This document shows, in pieces, positions 21,360 through 31,055 of a DNA stretch of 64,000 nt (position 1 is its first letter; each line of letters begins with the position of its first letter). Both the position numbers and the translations under genes were made by a program. The notes beneath the pieces were generated by a model that did not search any database, had not been told where the DNA came from, and worked only from the letters and a program-made list of their open reading frames with translations. This DNA is from Temnothorax longispinosus (lineage: Eukaryota; Arthropoda; Insecta; Hymenoptera; Formicidae), in NCBI RefSeq assembly GCF_030848805.1, contig NC_092358.1, positions 13,804,433 through 13,868,432 on the forward strand, in the 5' to 3' direction.

Positions 21360-21837
21360 CGCGGGAGAACGTCGATCGTCCGCCCGCTCCCCCCCAATCG
21401 ATCTCGCGAAGAAATCGCAGGCACAGCTGTCCGCAGATTCTCTGATCGAATGTCTGGAACGCGCGACGATTGTACGTCACGATCGTGCTCTCGTCGCCAC
21501 CGTCGCCGAGATACCGCGCGAGATCCCTCGGGGGACGGAGATTTCCAAACGCGTCGAAGTAGATCGCCGAGTTCCCTTTTTTCGCGTAAGCGACCCAATG
21601 CGTGCCCGGGCCCACCGCGTCGTCGAGATTCACGATGCCGCACTCCGCGCGTCGCACCCTCGTCGGCAGAGCGTCGCGCATGAACACCCCGCGGAAGAAC
21701 GGCACGCGCAGGCGACGCGCCGCTCGATCGAGCTGTTCGTCGGTCGTGACGCCGTACGGAAGTAGACGCGTTAACCTCGCCTTTTTACGCGAGGTTTTTT
21801 TTTTTGACCGACTCTCCTCGCGCCACTTCCGCGCTTC
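21250..21837 (-). CDS. Maverick adenain-like cysteine protease
   Basis: Predicted capsid-maturation protease. The catalytic set is visible: His in GPGTHWVAY, acidic residue in YFDAFGN, Gln in the FDQRICGQL region and nucleophile Cys in CGQLCLRFL. The frame is open from 21837, giving about 195 codons, the usual size. It has no ATG before the conserved FRGVFMRDALP segment; the first candidate is GTG at 21705. At its 5' end it overlaps the phospholipase-like ORF across a run of eleven A (minus strand, about 21795-21805). Its tail overlaps the penton gene. Confidence 0.85.
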   Translation of the reverse strand, partial: EARKWREESRSKKKTSRKKARLTRLLPYGVTTDEQLDRAARRLRVPFFRGVFMRDALPTRVRRAECGIVNLDDAVGPGTHWVAYAKKGNSAIYFDAFGNLRPPRDLARYLGDGGDESTIVTYNRRAFQTFDQRICGQLCLRFLREIDWGGAGGRSTFSRDVADAHVDRDRQRSHGESFSRFGSERRRIRAGFGDF

Positions 21838-22436
21838 TTATACGGCGCGAGGTACAACCCGCGACCCTCCATCGCGCGATTGTGTCGCTGCAATTCGTCG
21901 ATCTGTTTTTGCGCCGCTTTGTTGGCGCTCACCGCTTTGGCCACGCTGGCCGCGCCACCGATCAAGGAACCGAGAGCGCCCAACATCGGTAGAAAGGGCA
22001 AGAAGCCGCCGCGTTTCGCCGTCGGAAGTATCCTCCGCTTCTTCCTTCTCGTCTTCGCGCTTCTCCTCAATCCCGTTCCTTTTCTCGTTTTCCTTTTGCG
22101 TTCCATACCCATGCCCAGCTTCGTCTTCGTCTTCATAGCCGCCCATATGGCCGCCGCGGCGAGTTTCTCACCGGCCGTGGAATCCTTCGCGGTGACGCGC
22201 TCGCGCGCCCTCTCGGCGAGCCGTCGATCGGCGACGTGTCGCTCGGCGAGCTCGCCGCTTCGCGAATACGCGACGTCGTGCTCCCGACACGCCGCGTCCA
22301 ACGGATTGATGCCTTCTTCACCGCGCGCTAGTCTCTTCGCTAGACGCGTACCGGGCCCGCAGAACTGATAACCGGGTATGTGCAGTTCGAAGGGAAGAGC
22401 GTTTATCGCGCGATTGAGCAGACCGGTGCCGCGCAT
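21771..22436 (-). CDS. Maverick PLA2-domain / pVI-like minor capsid protein, 221 aa
   Basis: ATG at 22436 is chosen because the upstream 75 codons overlap another gene. Residues about 15-50 carry a parvovirus-type phospholipase A2 core: calcium loop CGPGT and catalytic DAACREHDVAY. This activity is known to breach endosomal membranes during parvovirus entry. Then come a basic linker, a Gly-rich hydrophobic helix (FLPFLPMLGALGSLIGGAA), a coiled segment and RGLYLAPYKKRG. The latter half resembles membrane-active adenovirus pVI-type proteins. The product ends KPRVKRRG, strongly basic. Confidence 0.8.
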   Translation of the reverse strand: MRGTGLLNRAINALPFELHIPGYQFCGPGTRLAKRLARGEEGINPLDAACREHDVAYSRSGELAERHVADRRLAERARERVTAKDSTAGEKLAAAAIWAAMKTKTKLGMGMERKRKTRKGTGLRRSAKTRRKKRRILPTAKRGGFLPFLPMLGALGSLIGGAASVAKAVSANKAAQKQIDELQRHNRAMEGRGLYLAPYKKRGSGARRVGQKKKPRVKRRG

Positions 22437-22471
22437 TCGGTCGCGGTTGCGCGAGGAGCATTCGCTTCTTA

Positions 22472-22789
22472 TTAGTTCGAACGGGAAATCGAAGATACAC
22501 CGTTCACAGGGCGAAAGCGATTGCACTCGTGGCAGTCTTTGATGAGCGGCGGCGGACCGTCTATGTGCGTTCGTTGCCACGGACGATTGTAGTGTCGCAT
22601 GCACGGGCGATATCTCTGCACCTCGGAATCCGCTTGTATATGTTCCGGCAAACGATCCCACAACAGGTTCACGTATCTCCCAAATTGACGCAACAGAAGG
22701 ACCTTCGGAATATATTGCAACTCTTCCGCCGTTAGATTGAGAATTTCGTAACCGTCCACCAGTATGGGAAACACACCACTGTGAGACAT
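22472..22789 (-). CDS. Maverick small protein, 105 aa
   Basis: This minus-strand ORF lies upstream of the PLA2-like gene, 35 bp apart, ahead of a divergent promoter region shared with the packaging ATPase. It has a helical N-terminal half (GYEILNLTAEELQYIPKVLL) and a CHEC pair near residue 87. I do not recognise it. Small conserved ORFs at this position occur in insect Polintons, so it may be a virion or DNA-binding component, but that is inference. Confidence 0.6.
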   Translation of the reverse strand: MSHSGVFPILVDGYEILNLTAEELQYIPKVLLLRQFGRYVNLLWDRLPEHIQADSEVQRYRPCMRHYNRPWQRTHIDGPPPLIKDCHECNRFRPVNGVSSISRSN

Positions 22790-23020
22790 CTCACCGATGC
22801 GCGCGAACGATTCGTTGATTGTAGAAAATAGAAATTTTTTTTATCTACCGATACGACGACACGCTCGCGCTACTTATACCCGCGCGCGAGGCGTTTGCGC
22901 ACGCGTGACAAAACGAAACGACGTCCGCGCTTCCCCCTCTTCTTTTCCAACGATCGAGAGACTCATCGCGAACGAACCGAGCGAAAAAACTCGAGGGAGA
23001 AAAAGAGAGAGAAGGCAAAC

Positions 23021-23734
23021 ATGCGATTCGTGCGACAGACGGCGACATTAGGAGTCTCGAATCTGGATCGCAAAACGTCGGCGGGGTCGGCCGCGACCGA
23101 GAAAGGAAACGGAGAATCGCGCCGGCACGGTCCTCTCCTTCCGAACGTCATCCGTTGCATCATTTGCGGTCCCTCCAATTGCGGTAAGACGAACGTTCTG
23201 CTGAGTCTGCTCGAACAACCGCACGGTCTTCGTTTCGAGAACGTATACGTGTACTCGAAATCTCTGCAACAACCGAAGTATCGATATCTCGAACGATTGT
23301 TCGAGCCTATAGACGAGATCGGTTATCACGCGTTTTCCGACAATCGCGACGTCGTTCCGCCCGACGAGGCGCTTCCCGACTCGGTTTTCATCTTCGACGA
23401 CGTGGCCTGCGACAAGCAAGACAGAATGAGGGAGTACTTTTCTATGGGTCGACATTCGAATATCGATTGCTTCTATCTCTGTCAGACGTACGCCAAGATA
23501 CCGAAACATCTCGTGCGCGACAACGCAAATTTGCTGATCCTGTTCAGGCAGGACGGCACCAATCTGCGACACGTGTACGACGATCACGTGAACATCGACA
23601 TGTCGTACGACGAATTTCGCGCCTTCTGTCGCGAGTGTTGGCGACGCGCCTACGGTTTCGCCGTGATAGATAAGGACAGCGCGTTGCGAGGCGGACGGTA
23701 CAGACGGGGCTTCCACGATTTCGCCGTGCTGTAG
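23021..23734 (+). CDS. Maverick packaging ATPase (A32/FtsK-HerA type), 237 aa
   Basis: Predicted to pump genome DNA into the capsid. Walker A is GPSNCGKTN and Walker B is SVFIFDDV, followed by the sensor-like CFYLCQTYAKIPKHLVRDNAN typical of this ATPase family. The ATG at 23021 is preferred because the 42 codons upstream are low-complexity Arg/Lys/Glu. It is the first gene of a rightward operon-like run of five genes with short gaps or overlaps. All expected motifs are intact. Confidence 0.92.
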   Translation: MRFVRQTATLGVSNLDRKTSAGSAATEKGNGESRRHGPLLPNVIRCIICGPSNCGKTNVLLSLLEQPHGLRFENVYVYSKSLQQPKYRYLERLFEPIDEIGYHAFSDNRDVVPPDEALPDSVFIFDDVACDKQDRMREYFSMGRHSNIDCFYLCQTYAKIPKHLVRDNANLLILFRQDGTNLRHVYDDHVNIDMSYDEFRAFCRECWRRAYGFAVIDKDSALRGGRYRRGFHDFAVL

Positions 23735-23768
23735 GGTCGATCAGTGCGCCTCGTCGAACGACGCGAGT

Positions 23769-24941
23769 ATGAGCGCGATCGCGGAGGAGAGAACCGCGCG
23801 AGAGATAGCCAAGACGCGCGCCTCGATTCGCAGAAAATACGCCGCTCTCAGGGCCGGAAAAATGGAGAGCGAGATCGCTCTGGAAAAGAGGTACGAGCCT
23901 ATCGTCAAACCTCTGAAACGGCTCGCCGACGACATGGAACGCAGAGGTAAAGGACCGGGCAAAATCGACGACGACGACGGTGCTAGCTTTGCGTTCCCGA
24001 AAAAGATGAAAGCGACGAAGAGAGCGAAGAAGGACAGCGAAAACGGCGACAACGACGACGACGACGACGCTGGCGCCGACCTGGAGCGCGATTACTGGGA
24101 GGACGACGACGTATTCGCGCCAATAGGGACAACCGCGACGGCGGAAAAAAGAGAGTCGCGTCCGGCACGGCTGAGTTCGGCTCCCGCGACGACGACGACG
24201 ACCGCGACGAGCTCCACGCCGATCCGCGACGATTTGATCCAGTTTTTACCCACAGAACGCGAGATCGTATCGGAAACGACGACTCCGCCTCCCACGTTGG
24301 AGACGTCCGCCGGGAAATCTTTGAGTACGGCGGAAAGTCGCGACGTTCTGACTAGCAAACTAGGACCGTTGGGGCAGAAATACTTGGGCGCTCTTCTGGG
24401 CGGCGACAAAAACAAGGAGCTCGACACCGTTTACGGAGTACATTTCGGCGAGAAAGGCGCGATGCTGGGAAACAAGCGATTCAAGCTGAAACCAGATGAC
24501 ACCATGGTCATCGACGGTGTACCGTACAAAGGCACGCGCGGCTTGTACGAGTTGATCTTCATGGGAAAACCCGACCCTAAAATCTACACGGAGAAGGACA
24601 AATTAACGTACAGGAGCATACTGTTTTCCACCAGCGCTCACAAACGCGGTAGCATAGCCGACAATCCCGTCAAGGGCAACAAGGGACCGAAGTATAAAAA
24701 TATAATAGCGCCGCTCGTAAACCTGTCTCTCACAGTTAGAACTACGAAGGGTGCCGGGTTACCGTCGGCCATGCGACTGACCGACAACACTATCGATTAC
24801 GTTCACTGGGACGATCCCAACGAGCTGGTCGATAGACTTCGACTGCTGGACGCCTCTCGTCGGGCCGGCAACGACGCTCACGACAACGAAATCCTGTCGA
24901 TAATCGAGGAACTTCGCGAGGCCGGCTTCGTCATAAATTGA
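23769..24941 (+). CDS. Maverick conserved unknown protein, 390 aa
   Basis: Starts 34 bp after the ATPase stop. The N-terminal 60 residues are helical and basic, followed by a long acidic and Thr/Ser/Pro-rich disordered section. The C-terminal 200 residues are compact and hydrophobic-patterned, with YGVHFGEKGAMLG, YKGTRGLYELIFMG, a run resembling YRSILFSTSAHKRG, and IDYVHWDDPNELVDRLR. The same C-terminal pattern recurs in insect Polinton-associated proteins, so it is probably a core structural or assembly protein of this lineage. No enzymatic motif is seen. Confidence 0.8.
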   Translation: MSAIAEERTAREIAKTRASIRRKYAALRAGKMESEIALEKRYEPIVKPLKRLADDMERRGKGPGKIDDDDGASFAFPKKMKATKRAKKDSENGDNDDDDDAGADLERDYWEDDDVFAPIGTTATAEKRESRPARLSSAPATTTTTATSSTPIRDDLIQFLPTEREIVSETTTPPPTLETSAGKSLSTAESRDVLTSKLGPLGQKYLGALLGGDKNKELDTVYGVHFGEKGAMLGNKRFKLKPDDTMVIDGVPYKGTRGLYELIFMGKPDPKIYTEKDKLTYRSILFSTSAHKRGSIADNPVKGNKGPKYKNIIAPLVNLSLTVRTTKGAGLPSAMRLTDNTIDYVHWDDPNELVDRLRLLDASRRAGNDAHDNEILSIIEELREAGFVIN

Positions 24942-24991
24942 TCGGTCGCGTCGGACGCGACGTCAGTGCGAGTCGCGCGCCCGCCAGCGCG

Positions 24992-25555
24992 ATGTCCGTG
25001 AACAAATTCGGCATGTCTCTGACGAATCGGGACAGCGGAGACGGAGTCGACGGTGCGTCCGCGGTGAGATTGCGCTCCTCGATCGAGTCCCTGCGCAATT
25101 ACGCGCGCAACAACGCGCTCTTCGTGAACGAGGATTTTTACGACGCGAAGGAGCGCAAGATACGAAGAGTGGCCGCGCCGGAGATCGGCACCGACGCGAC
25201 GAACAGGAGCTTCGTAGAGGACGCGATTGGACAGCTGAAAAGCGTTTTGATCGAAGAGATCAAGAATAACAACGCGATCCGAGATTTGGTGAACGGAATC
25301 GCGGCGCTGGAAAGCGTCGCGCTTCGTTTGAACGCTCAGGATTCTTACGACGCGTCGGGGCGCAAGATACGACGCGTAGCCGCGCCGGAGGTCGGCACCG
25401 ACGCGGCCAACAAGAGGTTCGTCGAGGGAGCGATCGCGGAACTCGGAAAGACTTTGAGCGACGTGAAGAATACCGCGGATAGGCACGAGGTTGAAATCAT
25501 CGCGATCAAAACCGTTTTGAAGATTATCAAACAAAATGAGCGTGGAAAAACGTAG
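24992..25555 (+). CDS. Maverick protein with tail-fibre-like repeats, 187 aa
   Basis: ATG at 24992 (MSVNKFGMSLT) is preferred over an upstream in-frame ATG at 24938 that overlaps the preceding gene. Two repeats of about 33 residues occur, each with RKIRRVAAPE followed by GTD, A, N and a short FVE segment (near residues 47-80 and 112-145). The pattern of a basic strand, a Pro, then GTDA-N-(K/R)-x-(F/Y)-V resembles the repeat of phage tail-fibre proteins. A helical coiled segment follows. A fibre or spike role is inferred. The gene overlaps the integrase by 20 bp. Confidence 0.7.
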   Translation: MSVNKFGMSLTNRDSGDGVDGASAVRLRSSIESLRNYARNNALFVNEDFYDAKERKIRRVAAPEIGTDATNRSFVEDAIGQLKSVLIEEIKNNNAIRDLVNGIAALESVALRLNAQDSYDASGRKIRRVAAPEVGTDAANKRFVEGAIAELGKTLSDVKNTADRHEVEIIAIKTVLKIIKQNERGKT

Positions 25556-26462
25556 ACTCGTCGAAGAATTGCACGCGCCGGCGCGAAAAAATTTTCCTCG
25601 CCGCCGCGTCGTGGTGCGCGGTTACGACGACCTGTGGCAGGCCGACGTGGTCGAGATGCGCCCCTATTCGCGCGCGAACGCGGGCCACAATTACATTCTG
25701 ACGGTCATCGATGTGCTGAGCAAGTACGCCTGGGCGATCCCGCTCAAGAGCAAGGGCGGAAAAGAGGTCGCGACGGCTCTCCGAAAGATCTTTCGCGAGG
25801 ACGCGCGACACCCCAGGAATCTGCAAACGGACAAAGGAAAGGAATTCTACAACGCCGACGTGCGCAAAATCCTCGACGAGCGCGAGGTGAATCACTATTC
25901 CACGTATTCGGTGATGAAAGCGTCGGTGGTGGAGAGATTCAATCGCACGCTGAAAAACGACATGTGGAAACTCTTCACGCTTCAAGGATCGTACAGATGG
26001 ATAGACTCGCTGCCGCGCCTCTTGTCGAATTACAATCGTCGCAGACACAGAACGATCCGAATGCGTCCGGCGGACGTGACGCCCACCGTCGCCGAAAAAT
26101 TGCTGCGCACGGTGTACAGTCGCGCGAAGATAGCCGCGCCGGCGAAATTTCGAGTCGGCGATCCGGTGCGCGTGAGCAAATTCAAAACGATCTTCGAAAA
26201 AGGCTACACTCCCAATTGGACCACCGAGATCTTTCGCATAGCCAAAGTACAAAGGACCAATCCCGTTACGTATCTGCTGAAAGACGTTCGCGAAGAAGCG
26301 ATAGCCGGAGGATTCTACGAACACGAGTTGCTGCGCGTCTCCAATCCCGACGTTTATCTCGTGGAGAAGGTTCTGCGCAAGCGCGGCAATCGAGCGTTCG
26401 TGAAATGGTTGGGAATGGACAGTTCGCACAATTCGTGGATAGATAAGGCGTCTGTGTTGTAA
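25536..26462 (+). CDS. Maverick retroviral-type integrase with chromodomain, 308 aa
   Basis: Catalyses insertion of the element with 6-bp TSDs. The core shows the first Asp in WQADVVEM, the second in LQTDKGKEF and the Glu in ASVVERFNRTL, spaced as D,D-35-E. An SH3-like segment (FRVGDPVRVSKFK) follows. The C-terminal VEKVLRKRGNRAFVKWLG with the acidic/aromatic ending is chromodomain-like, as in many Polinton integrases. It overlaps the preceding gene, suggesting co-transcription. All catalytic residues are intact. Confidence 0.95.
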   Translation: MSVEKRRLVEELHAPARKNFPRRRVVVRGYDDLWQADVVEMRPYSRANAGHNYILTVIDVLSKYAWAIPLKSKGGKEVATALRKIFREDARHPRNLQTDKGKEFYNADVRKILDEREVNHYSTYSVMKASVVERFNRTLKNDMWKLFTLQGSYRWIDSLPRLLSNYNRRRHRTIRMRPADVTPTVAEKLLRTVYSRAKIAAPAKFRVGDPVRVSKFKTIFEKGYTPNWTTEIFRIAKVQRTNPVTYLLKDVREEAIAGGFYEHELLRVSNPDVYLVEKVLRKRGNRAFVKWLGMDSSHNSWIDKASVL

Positions 26463-26611
26463 AAAAAAAGAAATACTTAGACATTAGTAGACAACGCTTA
26501 CTTTATTGTTAATAAAGGTTTACACATTCGTCGATTTGTTTCTTACGTGTTATTGATTTTTACGATAAAACAATTTTTAAAGCGTACAATATTGTTTCAC
26601 CCCTTTTTTTT

Positions 26612-29600
26612 TTACAACGGTATTTTGTAATGTCCCCACGGAAGCGTCTCCTCGCCGTTCGACGTCACGTATCGCTTGTCGTCGTGCGGACTGAGGGCTA
26701 GTTTTTGCTCCGACACGGTGTTAACCTCGTGCAGCGTCGAGCGTATGCACGACTGGCGCGTCTTCAACTCGCGCGCGTTCCGCAGACACTCCACGTAATC
26801 CTCGAACGTGATCTTCTTCGCGACTACGTTTCTCTTGACGCCCTTTATTCTCTTGGTGTCGTCGCGTCCGAGTACCTTGTAAGTGTACATCTTTGCTCTG
26901 AGGCCCACGAATTCCGTCATGATCGCGCCGTTGTTCTCGTCCTTCATCAAACCTGGCACCTTCTTGTTGACGCGCGGCATACCGTGCGCGTTGTTCTCCG
27001 CGTAATCGCTCGTGTCGAACCTGTGCACGTCGCGTTTCATATGCTCGTACACGTCTTCGCACTCCAGCGAATAAATCAGACTGTCCGTATCCGTGTAGGC
27101 AATTCGACAACGGTCGCGATAAAGCGGCACCATGTAGTCGTAGTGAAACTCGTAGAGACGCGTCTTGGATATCTCGAGAATAGACATACCCACGTAGATC
27201 GGCTTGTAGAATTTTACCTCGAGCCTTCGCAGCTCGATCGCCACCAGATTCTCCGAAAAGACGCTCCTGCTGTGAAAGTTCGGCTTAGCGATCAACGCCT
27301 CCGCGCCGTATCTCCCGTCCCATCGCGTCACGAGACGCACGTCCACGTGATCGCGCACGTTTTCCATAGTCTTGCCGAAGACGGCGTTGTTCATCAGTTT
27401 GTACAAATTCCGTTCGAAATCGTTGCTCGCGCGCGTCCTAAGCGCGGTGTTCAGCTCGATGTAGACGCGAAGCCACGGCGACTGGGCGAATCGTAGAACG
27501 CGACGAACGCGCGTCAAACGCATACCTAGTCGCAAACATAGCTGCAGGTTTCGATAGTGCGTCACGTAACGCGATTTGTCGTACAGAGTGGCGAGCAATT
27601 TTTCCTGTCGCTTGCCGGGCGGTTTGTCGCGCGTCGGGCACAACGGCAGATCCGCGTGGGTGTCGTGCAGGTCTCGCGGGTACTCGAGATCCACCTCCAA
27701 AATGTAACCGACGTCGCTGTCCGTCGGCACGGTCGTCGCGTCGAAATTCTCAGGATCGTCGAGCCACTGAAAATTTGCGTAGGGCAACGATTCGCTCATA
27801 GCCCAGCCGTACAGATTGTTCACGTCGTAATACATGAGATACGTAGTGGGCTGGGACGAGTCGTGCGTCGATACGTGCCTGTTATTGGCTCGCGCGTACC
27901 TGAGCGAACATTGACTGAGGCCGCCGCGTATTCCGCGTTCCACGAACAGCACCATGTCGATGTCGGTGAGCAGCTCGAAACGCACGCCGGTGTACCTGAG
28001 CATGGCGTCCCACGTGTACCCCGGCAACGTGTAGTAATGCGCGGGATCGAGCCCGTAACTCGTCGAACACGCGTCCCGAAAATTTTCAAATATATCCGCC
28101 AGAAGAAGCACGTCGGTCTTGAGATACAGATCGCTGTACTCGCCGAGATCTCGCACGCGAAAACGTCGCCAGACCCTCGTCGCGTGCTCGTAGTCGCTCT
28201 CGCTCGCGGTCTCGTCGGTCAGAGAGCTGTAAAAGGCCTCGCGCGGCGGAAGCTCGGTATCCCGCAGTTTGTCCGCACCGTCGACGTACTCGTACGGAAA
28301 CACACCCTTGCGAGTGAGCAGATCGAAATCATCCGCGCTCAAATCCGCGTATTCCGAACGCGTGATTCTCAGCTTGTCCCTGTTCAGATAGGACGCCAGG
28401 GTTTCGATACTCGCCGCTAAAAATTTATACGAGTCCACGAATCGAAGCTTCACGTACCGATCCCATTTTCCGTCCGTCTGCGTCTCCTTAACGGTCTTCG
28501 AGAAAGATATGTAGCTTTCCTTCGTGAGCGGCAGCAGATCGATCCCGCCCTCGAAATCGTTCGCGATTTTCTCGACGACGAAGTGCGCGTCGTAACCCGA
28601 CAAATTGTGAAAGAACACGGGAATCACGTAAACGTTTCTGTAATTCAGATTGCAACGAGAATGCGCCGGACCTCTGTAACGTCCGGTTAGGTGACAGTGA
28701 TCCCGCACGCGATTGTCCTCCGGTTGAAACGGTTTTCCGCACACGTGACAATGAGTCGCGAGCAGAAATTCGCTTTTCTCGTCCTCCGTGAGTTCCACCA
28801 TCGCTACATTGGTGGAAAATATATTCTTAACGTGACGCGCGAGAACGCGAAGCTCGTTCACGAACCACGAAACGCAATCCTCGCCGCGACGATATCTATA
28901 CGCGGACGCGGTATCGTCGTAGGTGCAGCACAGATAGTAGCCCACGCTGAACGGTACGTGACGCTGATAAGCGTATCTTTCCGTTCTCGGGCCCCCCTCG
29001 ACGTTTTCCCTCTCCCGTCGTTCGAGAAGACACTCCAAATCCGCGTACACCACGAAGGGAAGTCGCTCCTTTCTGTCGTAATTGTCGAAAGACAGCCACT
29101 TGTCGCTCTCGTTCGGGAGAACGACGGCGCAGTCGTTCATTCGGCCGCAGTCGACGCTGTGGGCGACCAACTTGTCGCGCGTATAGAAATAGTGTAGACA
29201 TCTGCGAAATAACGTGCGAGCAATTACTGCGTGTATGTAAAAAAAAAAATAACGCCTCGTCTTTTCCTTGTTCCTCGCGTTCTTTTTTTTCATTTCATTT
29301 AATTTCATTTCTTTTACCTACCGATCGCAAACGTGCTTCGCGCACCGACTTGCGGTCAATTGCGAATTCACCAATCGCGACAGATTCTTTATCCAGGCGA
29401 AATGGCCCCTGTTGACGTCGCGCAGCGTATCGCGCAGATACAGCAGATTTACGTGCCTGTCCCGCTTATCGTCGGTCAACCGCAGAGGCACGATCGCGTT
29501 GTAGTCGGCGCCCCGGCCGAACTTAGCTTTCTTTTCAATTTCTTCCCGAGTTGTAAACACGTTGATCGATACGTCGTTCTGACGTTCGAATTTTCCGATC

Positions 29601-30481
29601 TTTTTCAGATCTATTGGAAAATCGATCCCGTCGAGATTCAGCACCGTCGCATAATCGGGATACGAGCCGCATCGTTCCGCGTGTCGCTCAGCGGGGTACA
29701 GAGCGGCGACCACCGCGCGCGCGAAACACGTGTCGTTCTCCGACATCACGTTGACCACCGCCTTTTTAAGTCTTATACCCAGCGGTATTTTCATCCAACA
29801 TCCCACGCGCATGGGATTACACTTGTTCACGTTCACGATTAGGTTCAATATTCGCGACAACGCCCATCCGCTGTCGCGTTCCTGAAATTCTTCCAGCCGC
29901 GTTAGAATCGCGTCGCGCACGTGCCTATCGTACCACTCGCTCAGATCGGACCCTGGGACAAGCTGTTCGTTCCGCGTAGCGATACTCTTCACGTCGGTCC
30001 TAACGTCCGCTACGAATTCCCCGTTGAATATAACGTTGACCTTCAGACACCCGTGTTCGGTCATATTATCTCGCACCTTTTCGAGCACGGTGCCCTTCGC
30101 GTCGTCGAGAAATCGCGCGGGCTCGATGTACGTCGAGTTCGTCACGGCGCCGGTCAGCACGCGACGTCGGAACGCCGCGTCGATCTCGATCCATGAGAAA
30201 CCTCTGTCGCTGCTGCCGCCGCTACCACCTTCCCCTCCGTCCAAGCCGGCACCTACGGCGCGTTCGAATCGTCGACGCAGATCCTCCCTCGAACCTTCCA
30301 ATCGCGCTATCAGAGCCACCAGAGCGCTCACGGCTCCCGTGTTTCCTCGCTTCCCGGAGCGTTTGACTCGACACTGCTCCCGCAGGAGTCGGAGACACTC
30401 GTCGCATCGCCGTCTCCACGCGCGGTAACCGTCCGCGTCGCGGACGTCCGCGGCGAGCAACTCGTCGCATTGTTTCCGCAT
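26612..30481 (-). CDS. Maverick protein-primed DNA polymerase B (two exons)
   Basis: Replicates the element. Exon 1 is 30481-29322 and exon 2 is 29201-26612. The 120-bp intron starts GTAGGT and ends TTTCGCAG. Splicing joins the frame inside a Cys/His cluster (HVCDR, then CLHYF with a later AH and DC), consistent with one zinc-binding region. Exonuclease motifs: YADLE, HNLSGYDAH, YLKTDVLLL. Polymerase motifs: DVNNLYGWAMSE (A), KLMNNAVFGKT (B), YTDTDSL (C). The product ends with a GHYKIPL tail. The first ATG at 30481 lies just past a probable one-base frameshift with the ORF upstream. Confidence 0.93.
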
Positions 30482-30897
30482 CGCGTCCAGAAAGGTTCAC
30501 CCTCGGGAACGTTGAACTTCACTCGGTCGAAAAGACGACGAGACCAGCCGGTTTGAAACCGATATATCCTGCTCTGTCCTCCGTACACCGACTCGTGATA
30601 GACATAATACTTGAGCGGCAGGCGACGCATATAACCTTTCGCCCTGGCGGAGTTCGCCACCGTCGCCTCTATCCACTTTTGCTCTCGATGGATTCGCGCT
30701 CCGATTTCCCTACGCAGATGATAGGTAGCCAGATTCCATCGCGCGTCCTCCTTCGCCACCGACGCGCGCGCACTCGACAACGGTGTTTCGACTCTCGCCC
30801 ATTCATCGTCCGAATCGGACGAAAACTTAGGCATGGGCTCGCGACAACGCAATTCGTTGTCCGATTCCTCGGACGACGAATAACGGCGATCGTTCAT
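30328..30897 (-). CDS. Maverick ORF upstream of and overlapping polB, 189 aa
   Basis: The minus-strand frame opens with an acidic Ser-rich N-terminus and then a helical, Arg-rich domain ending near VKFNVPEGEP. From there its frame overlaps the polymerase start in another register and becomes low-complexity, so the last ~55 codons are probably not native. It may be the polymerase N-terminal domain, detached by a single-base change in a short T/A run at 30491-30495, or a separate gene. Sequence alone does not decide. Confidence 0.55.
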   Translation of the reverse strand: MNDRRYSSSEESDNELRCREPMPKFSSDSDDEWARVETPLSSARASVAKEDARWNLATYHLRREIGARIHREQKWIEATVANSARAKGYMRRLPLKYYVYHESVYGGQSRIYRFQTGWSRRLFDRVKFNVPEGEPFWTRCGNNATSCSPRTSATRTVTARGDGDATSVSDSCGSSVESNAPGSEETREP

Positions 30898-31055
30898 TCG
30901 CGAGTACCCAAGCCGGGAATGCTAGCGTCTTTTTTCAACGTTTATAGATGTCGATAGATATCGAATCAGTCTCTATAAGATATCAATTGGACGTCTATAG
31001 ACGTCGACGTTCCGGCTGAGACGTATCGTCGACGCTAAATTCGCACCGCTGACGT

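Noticed and set aside
26705..28420. Long plus-strand frames opposite DNA polymerase B
   Set aside because: They are antisense shadows caused by high G+C codons; all conserved motifs lie in the minus-strand polymerase.
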